From Nitrospirales bacterium (GTDB lineage: Bacteria > Nitrospirota > Nitrospiria > Nitrospirales > UBA8639), in the NCBI GenBank assembly GCA_029261305.1, contig JAJDBO010000143.1, positions 1 through 5,122 on the forward strand: DNA of 5,122 nucleotides, written 5' to 3'. The translations under genes and the position numbers were made by a program. The notes beneath the pieces are model-generated. The model saw only the letters and a list, made by a program, of their open reading frames with translations. It made no database searches and was not told the origin of the DNA. Each line of letters starts with the position of its first letter. Positions within the stretch are counted from its first letter, which is position 1. Positions 4,646 to 5,122 of this stretch are shown here, piece after piece.

Positions 4646-5122
4646 ATGTTTCTTTCTAGAAGACAGTTTTTAAAAGTCACCACTGGTACCGTGGCGGCAG
4701 TGGCCTTGGCTGATAAAGCCTTGGCATTGACTGCGCTGCAGCCAGTCGTCGAAGTGGGGAATCCGCTCGGCGAGTATCCTGACCGCGCCTGGGAGCGTGT
4801 GTATCACGATCAGTACCGGTATGATTCATCCTTTACGTGGTGTTGTTCTCCGAACGATACCCACGCCTGTCGTATTCGGTCATTTGTCCGAAACGGTGTG
4901 GTGATGCGGGTCGAGCAAAACTACGATCATCAAACCTACGAAGATTTGTACGGCAATCGCGGCACCTTCGCGCACAATCCTCGGATGTGCTTGAAGGGGT
5001 ACACGATGCATCGTCGGGTGTACGGTCCGTATCGGCTCAAAGGCCCCTTGATGCGCCGTGGCTGGAAAGCGTGGATGGACGCTGGGAGCCCAGAGTTCAC
5101 TCCAGACGTCATGAGCAAATAC
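4646..5122 (+). CDS. nxrA: Nitrite oxidoreductase alpha subunit NxrA (N-terminal 159 residues; runs off the window)
   Basis: This is the catalytic molybdopterin subunit of nitrite oxidoreductase, which oxidises nitrite to nitrate and passes electrons through the Fe-S subunit NxrB; in Nitrospira the enzyme faces the periplasm. The visible part starts with a twin-arginine signal (SRRQFLK, 4-10), a hydrophobic stretch and a likely cleavage site after ALA (25-27). The N-terminal Fe-S site follows: Cys67, Asp71, Cys75 and Cys115, with an extra Cys66. Aligning C75-RIRSFVRNG with the NarG block C-SWKIYVKNG puts Asp71 where NarG has its first cluster cysteine and Cys67 where NarG has His. The stretch GPYRLKGPLMRRGW (127-140) is the conserved segment after the Fe-S loop in this type II DMSO-reductase branch. 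The molybdenum-site region and most of the protein (over 1,000 residues expected) lie beyond the edge. The assignment rests on recognising the Nitrospira sequence, not on a search. nxrB is expected downstream. Confidence 0.9.
   Translation, partial: MFLSRRQFLKVTTGTVAAVALADKALALTALQPVVEVGNPLGEYPDRAWERVYHDQYRYDSSFTWCCSPNDTHACRIRSFVRNGVVMRVEQNYDHQTYEDLYGNRGTFAHNPRMCLKGYTMHRRVYGPYRLKGPLMRRGWKAWMDAGSPEFTPDVMSKY

Overview
The window most likely comes from a Nitrospira-type nitrite-oxidising bacterium. The strongest evidence is the open reading frame running off the right edge. Its first 159 residues carry a twin-arginine leader, an N-terminal Fe-S motif and sequence blocks that I recognise as the alpha subunit of the periplasm-facing nitrite oxidoreductase (NxrA) of Nitrospira. 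The other genes have moderate G+C and ordinary bacterial features. I cannot name the species.

Layout: (1) Positions 1-1571, minus strand, hold a two-gene unit. A stand-alone LON substrate-binding-domain protein is followed, with a one-base TAATG overlap, by a DrrA-type ABC exporter ATPase whose C-terminal end is cut off by the window. (2) Positions 1572-1732 are a divergent control region. It has a good extended -10 promoter for the right-hand gene, a consensus -35 for the left-hand gene, and a perfect 6-3-6 palindrome over that -35. (3) Positions 1733-3953, plus strand, hold a tight two-gene unit of exported proteins: a CrtC/AttH-like lipocalin-fold protein with a signal peptide, and a lipoprotein made of seven Asp-box (BNR/sortilin-like) repeats, probably a seven-bladed beta-propeller. 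(4) Positions 3954-4645 are about 690 bases without a conventional gene. The first ~575 bases are extremely A+T-rich. (5) From 4646 nxrA begins, with a strong GAGGAGGT ribosome binding site.

The most interesting part is the nxrA upstream region. It contains a -24/-12 (sigma-54) promoter match (TGGC-N7-TTGCT at 4451-4466). Upstream lie two imperfect direct repeats with internal dyad symmetry (4183-4209 and 4349-4377) and one match to the IHF consensus. Downstream lies a predicted leader of about 170 nt. The leader holds a 30-codon ORF with its own ribosome binding site, two mutually exclusive pairings of a TCCCTTT segment, and two abutting perfect 6-5-6 hairpins just before the nxrA ribosome binding site. 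Together these suggest activator-dependent transcription plus a leader-level control of nitrite oxidoreductase. This is inference from sequence only. A closer sigma-70-like promoter is a competing explanation.

No tRNA, rRNA, CRISPR array, insertion sequence or convincing terminator was seen.
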